Source of the DNA: Actinomycetes bacterium | Lineage (GTDB): Bacteria; Actinomycetota; Actinomycetes; Actinomycetales; Cellulomonadaceae | Assembly (NCBI GenBank): GCA_023389455.1 | Contig: JAEWEJ010000335.1 | Span: forward strand, 1 to 6,237 | Reading direction: 5' to 3' | Length of the DNA stretch: 6,237 nt | In this document: positions 3,975 to 6,237 of the stretch, one piece after another | Numbering within the stretch: position 1 is the first letter of the stretch | Layout of the letters: every line of letters begins with the position of its first letter | Position numbers and translations under genes: made by a program | Notes under the pieces: model-generated | Database searches by the model: none | Told to the model about the DNA's origin: nothing | What the model saw: the letters and a program-made list of their open reading frames with translations, nothing else

Positions 3975-6211
3975 AGCAGGCGCAGCACGGTCTCGAGCGG
4001 TGCACGCACCAGCTCCGGGTCGAGCTCGACATCGTCGGACGCGGCCGCCGCCCCGGCCGTCCCGAGCTGGGCGACAGCCGTGCCGACCGCGCGTCGCTCC
4101 CCGGCGGGCAGGGCACCGAAGGTGCGCCGCAGCAGCGGCAGCACGTCCGTGAAGTCGTCGTCCCGCAGCGAGCCCACCCACGCGTCGAGCACGCCCAGGA
4201 TGCGACGGTCACCGGCGAGCAGCAGCCCACCACCGTCGAGGAAGCCTTCGGCCCAGGCGGCGGTGGTGCGGGCCGGTGTGCCGCGCGACAGCGCGCGCGA
4301 GAACCTGCTCGTCGCCTCGTCGGGGTCGACGTGTCCCGCGTCGAGCAGGAGCCGCGTGGCACGCCCGGACAGCACCCCGGACACGTCGGTGCGGTCCGCG
4401 AGCGCGGACACCGTCCGCCACCACAGCTCACTCCCCGAGGGGTCGTCCCGCAGCCGGACCGCGTCGTGCGCGGCGTCGACGTCGGCCCGCAGGAGCCGCG
4501 CCGCGTCGTCGTCGATCCCGGTCACGGCGCCGGGAAGCGCCGCGCACGCCCGCACGACCAGGGCGTCCGCGACCCGTGCCAGTGCCTCGACGCGCGTGCC
4601 TCGCACGTCGGTGTACCGGTGCGCCCGTACCAGCGGGGCCACGGCACGCAGGACGTGCGCGACGTCCCCGTCGCGGGCAGCCCGTGCGTCCAGCACCGGC
4701 AGCAGACCGTCGAGCGCGTCGGGCAGGTCCGCGACCAGCGCGCGCTCGACGAGCGCGGTCACACCCGGCAGGTCCGCCCCGGCGGCCTCCACGACGACGC
4801 GTGCCGATGCGGCCGCGGGAACGGTCGCACCCCACGGCGACGCCTCGACCAGCGCGACCGTCAGCTCGGGGCGCCACAGCAGCGTCCACGTCTCGCGGAA
4901 CGTCCCGGTCGTGCGGGTGCGGGACGTCTCGGTGGTCCCCCAGGCGACGCCGACCAGCGCGAGCCGGTGCAGCAGGCGCGACCGCGCGAGGTCCGTGTCC
5001 TTGCGCAGGTCGAGCTCCAGCGTCCGGGGCGCGGCCTCGAACGGCAGCCGCAGCCGCCGCGCCGTCGCCCGCAGGTCCGCCTCGAGGGGCACGGTCGGCA
5101 CGTCGTCCGGGACGGCGCCCAGCCGCTCCCCCACGACGAGGTGCGCGGTGACGTGCGCGAGCAGTGCGTCGTCGCCCTCGCAGAGGACCGCACGCGTCGC
5201 CTCGGTGACCTCCGACAGCCCGGGGTGCGGCCGGCCGCGCACTGCGGCGAGGACCTGGGCGAGCCGGGTCGCCTCGATGACGTGCGCCGACGACACGGGC
5301 AGGTCGCGCCGCCGCAGCACCGCGGCGACCTCGACGAGCCACCGTGCGACGACCCGGTCGGTGCACGTGAACAGGTGCTGGTACCACCCCGGGGCCTCGA
5401 CGCCGGCGCCGTAGCCGGAGTGCAGCGACAGCCGCGACGTCGTCCACGGGGACCACGTGAGGCTGACCTTGCGGCGGGGCAGACCACGCAGGAGGCGTAC
5501 GTCGAGGGCCGCGGCGGGCAGTCTGCCGCGCAGCACGGGCGCGTGCCAGGCCCCGCACACGACGGCGACGCGCTCGTGCCCCTCCCGCAGGGCGGTGCGG
5601 ATCGCCTGGCGCATGTGGGCCTCGCGCCGCGCCTCGTGCAGAAGGTGCGCGGGGGCGTCGGGTGAGGTGCCGTCGGGCAGTGCGGGCTCGTGCTCCCGCA
5701 ACGCGGCCATGGCGTCGGTGATGACGTCGAAGGGTGCCGCATCCGCCGCGCGGGACTCGACGACGTCCTCCCACCAGCGCTCGGGGTCCTCGTACCCGGC
5801 GGCGTGCGCGAGCACGGCCACGGGGTCCGTGCGCAGGTCCTGCGGCTGGTCGCCGTCCTCGTCGGACGCCGCGTGGGCGAGCTGGACCGCTGCGGGCAGG
5901 TCGATGAACCGCGCCGGGACGTCCCGCGCTGCGGCCCACGTCAGCGCCTGCCACTCGGGCGAGAACACGGCGAACGGCCACCAGGCGGCCCGCCGAGGCT
6001 CGTCGGCCGTCACCGCCAGGAGGGCGACCGGCGGCTCCATGCCGTCCCGGCCGACGAACACCGTCAGCGGGTCGGCGTCAGCGGGGCCCTCGACGAGGAC
6101 GACCGTCGGCGACCACGCGTCCAGGGCGGCCCGGACGGCGCGTGCCGACCCGGGTCCGTGGTGGCGCACGCCGAGCACCCGGACCCGCGGCTCGCCGACG
6201 TCCTGCGGCAC
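3959..6211 (-). CDS. DUF5682 family protein (YehM-like), possible TraB/TIKI-like hydrolase
   Basis: This large 750-residue protein matches DUF5682 by its opening LGVRHHGPGSARAVRAAL (residues 13-30), VVLVEGPADADPL (37-49) and the block VAVVCGAWHAPVL (215-227). FIDLP (102-106) and WSPWTTSRLSLHSGYGAGV (253-271) are further conserved-looking blocks. The spacing of the RHH, VEGP and GAWH motifs at strand ends resembles the TraB/TIKI/EreA/ChaN superfamily, in which such His and Glu residues line a metal-dependent active site. H17, H18, E41, D104 and H223 are therefore candidate catalytic or metal ligands; this is inference. Residues 300-750 are mainly helical with acidic loops. There is no signal peptide or membrane span. 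The GTG at 6211 is the best visible start, but the frame stays open to the window edge at 6237 and no clear ribosome binding site precedes it, so the real start may lie outside. It overlaps the VWA gene by 4 bases. Length fits the family (700-800 residues). Family firm, activity unknown. Confidence 0.88.
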   Translation of the reverse strand: MPQDVGEPRVRVLGVRHHGPGSARAVRAALDAWSPTVVLVEGPADADPLTVFVGRDGMEPPVALLAVTADEPRRAAWWPFAVFSPEWQALTWAAARDVPARFIDLPAAVQLAHAASDEDGDQPQDLRTDPVAVLAHAAGYEDPERWWEDVVESRAADAAPFDVITDAMAALREHEPALPDGTSPDAPAHLLHEARREAHMRQAIRTALREGHERVAVVCGAWHAPVLRGRLPAAALDVRLLRGLPRRKVSLTWSPWTTSRLSLHSGYGAGVEAPGWYQHLFTCTDRVVARWLVEVAAVLRRRDLPVSSAHVIEATRLAQVLAAVRGRPHPGLSEVTEATRAVLCEGDDALLAHVTAHLVVGERLGAVPDDVPTVPLEADLRATARRLRLPFEAAPRTLELDLRKDTDLARSRLLHRLALVGVAWGTTETSRTRTTGTFRETWTLLWRPELTVALVEASPWGATVPAAASARVVVEAAGADLPGVTALVERALVADLPDALDGLLPVLDARAARDGDVAHVLRAVAPLVRAHRYTDVRGTRVEALARVADALVVRACAALPGAVTGIDDDAARLLRADVDAAHDAVRLRDDPSGSELWWRTVSALADRTDVSGVLSGRATRLLLDAGHVDPDEATSRFSRALSRGTPARTTAAWAEGFLDGGGLLLAGDRRILGVLDAWVGSLRDDDFTDVLPLLRRTFGALPAGERRAVGTAVAQLGTAGAAAASDDVELDPELVRAPLETVLRLLGAAT

Positions 6212-6237
6212 GACGTGCGGCGCCGCCTGCGTCGCGG

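Noticed and set aside
2484..5414. A 976-residue plus-strand open frame antisense to the VWA and DUF5682 genes
   Set aside because: Its translation is Arg/Ser/Ala/Gly-rich low complexity. Long antisense frames are expected opposite GC-rich genes, and the minus-strand frames have clear domains.
3944..5665. A 573-residue plus-strand frame opposite the DUF5682 gene
   Set aside because: Arg/Gln/Gly-rich low complexity with no motif; it is the shadow of the real gene.

Overview
This is a very GC-rich window whose codons almost all end in G or C and which uses GTG and TTG starts freely. The gene families and the base composition suggest a high-GC actinobacterium, most like the Cellulomonas group. 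That placement is inference from composition and protein style; no marker gene is present.

Left part, minus strand (1-1174). Three genes read leftward: an unrecognised 148-residue protein (728-1174), a very small 48-residue ORF with its own ribosome binding site (536-682), and the N-terminal 130 residues of an HI0933/TIGR03862-type flavoprotein (1-390, cut by the window edge). A nested hairpin between the first two overlaps the small ORF's ribosome binding site. A TAGGTT -10-like element lies just upstream of the flavoprotein start.

Middle part, plus strand (1175-2467). A divergent, apparently gene-free spacer of about 310 bases is followed by a complete DUF2891 protein (1487-2467). This gene stands alone on its strand.

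Right part, minus strand (2468-6237). This holds the most interesting content: a 750-residue DUF5682 protein (3959-6211, start near the window edge) overlapping by 4 bases (ATGA) a 417-residue VWA protein with an intact MIDAS metal site (2709-3962). The pair resembles part of the E. coli yehL-M-P-Q type cluster (MoxR-type AAA+ ATPase, DUF5682, VWA, SWIM zinc-finger), recalled from family knowledge rather than searched. The ATPase and SWIM partners are not in the window and would be expected upstream, beyond 6237. DUF5682 carries spaced Gly/His/Glu motifs that resemble the TraB/TIKI/EreA/ChaN superfamily, so it may be an uncharacterised metal-dependent hydrolase controlled by an ATPase-VWA pair. 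Between the VWA gene and the convergent DUF2891 gene is a spacer of about 240 bases with one short protein-like ORF (2514-2636) of unknown status.

No tRNA, rRNA, CRISPR array, insertion sequence or convincing intrinsic terminator was seen.
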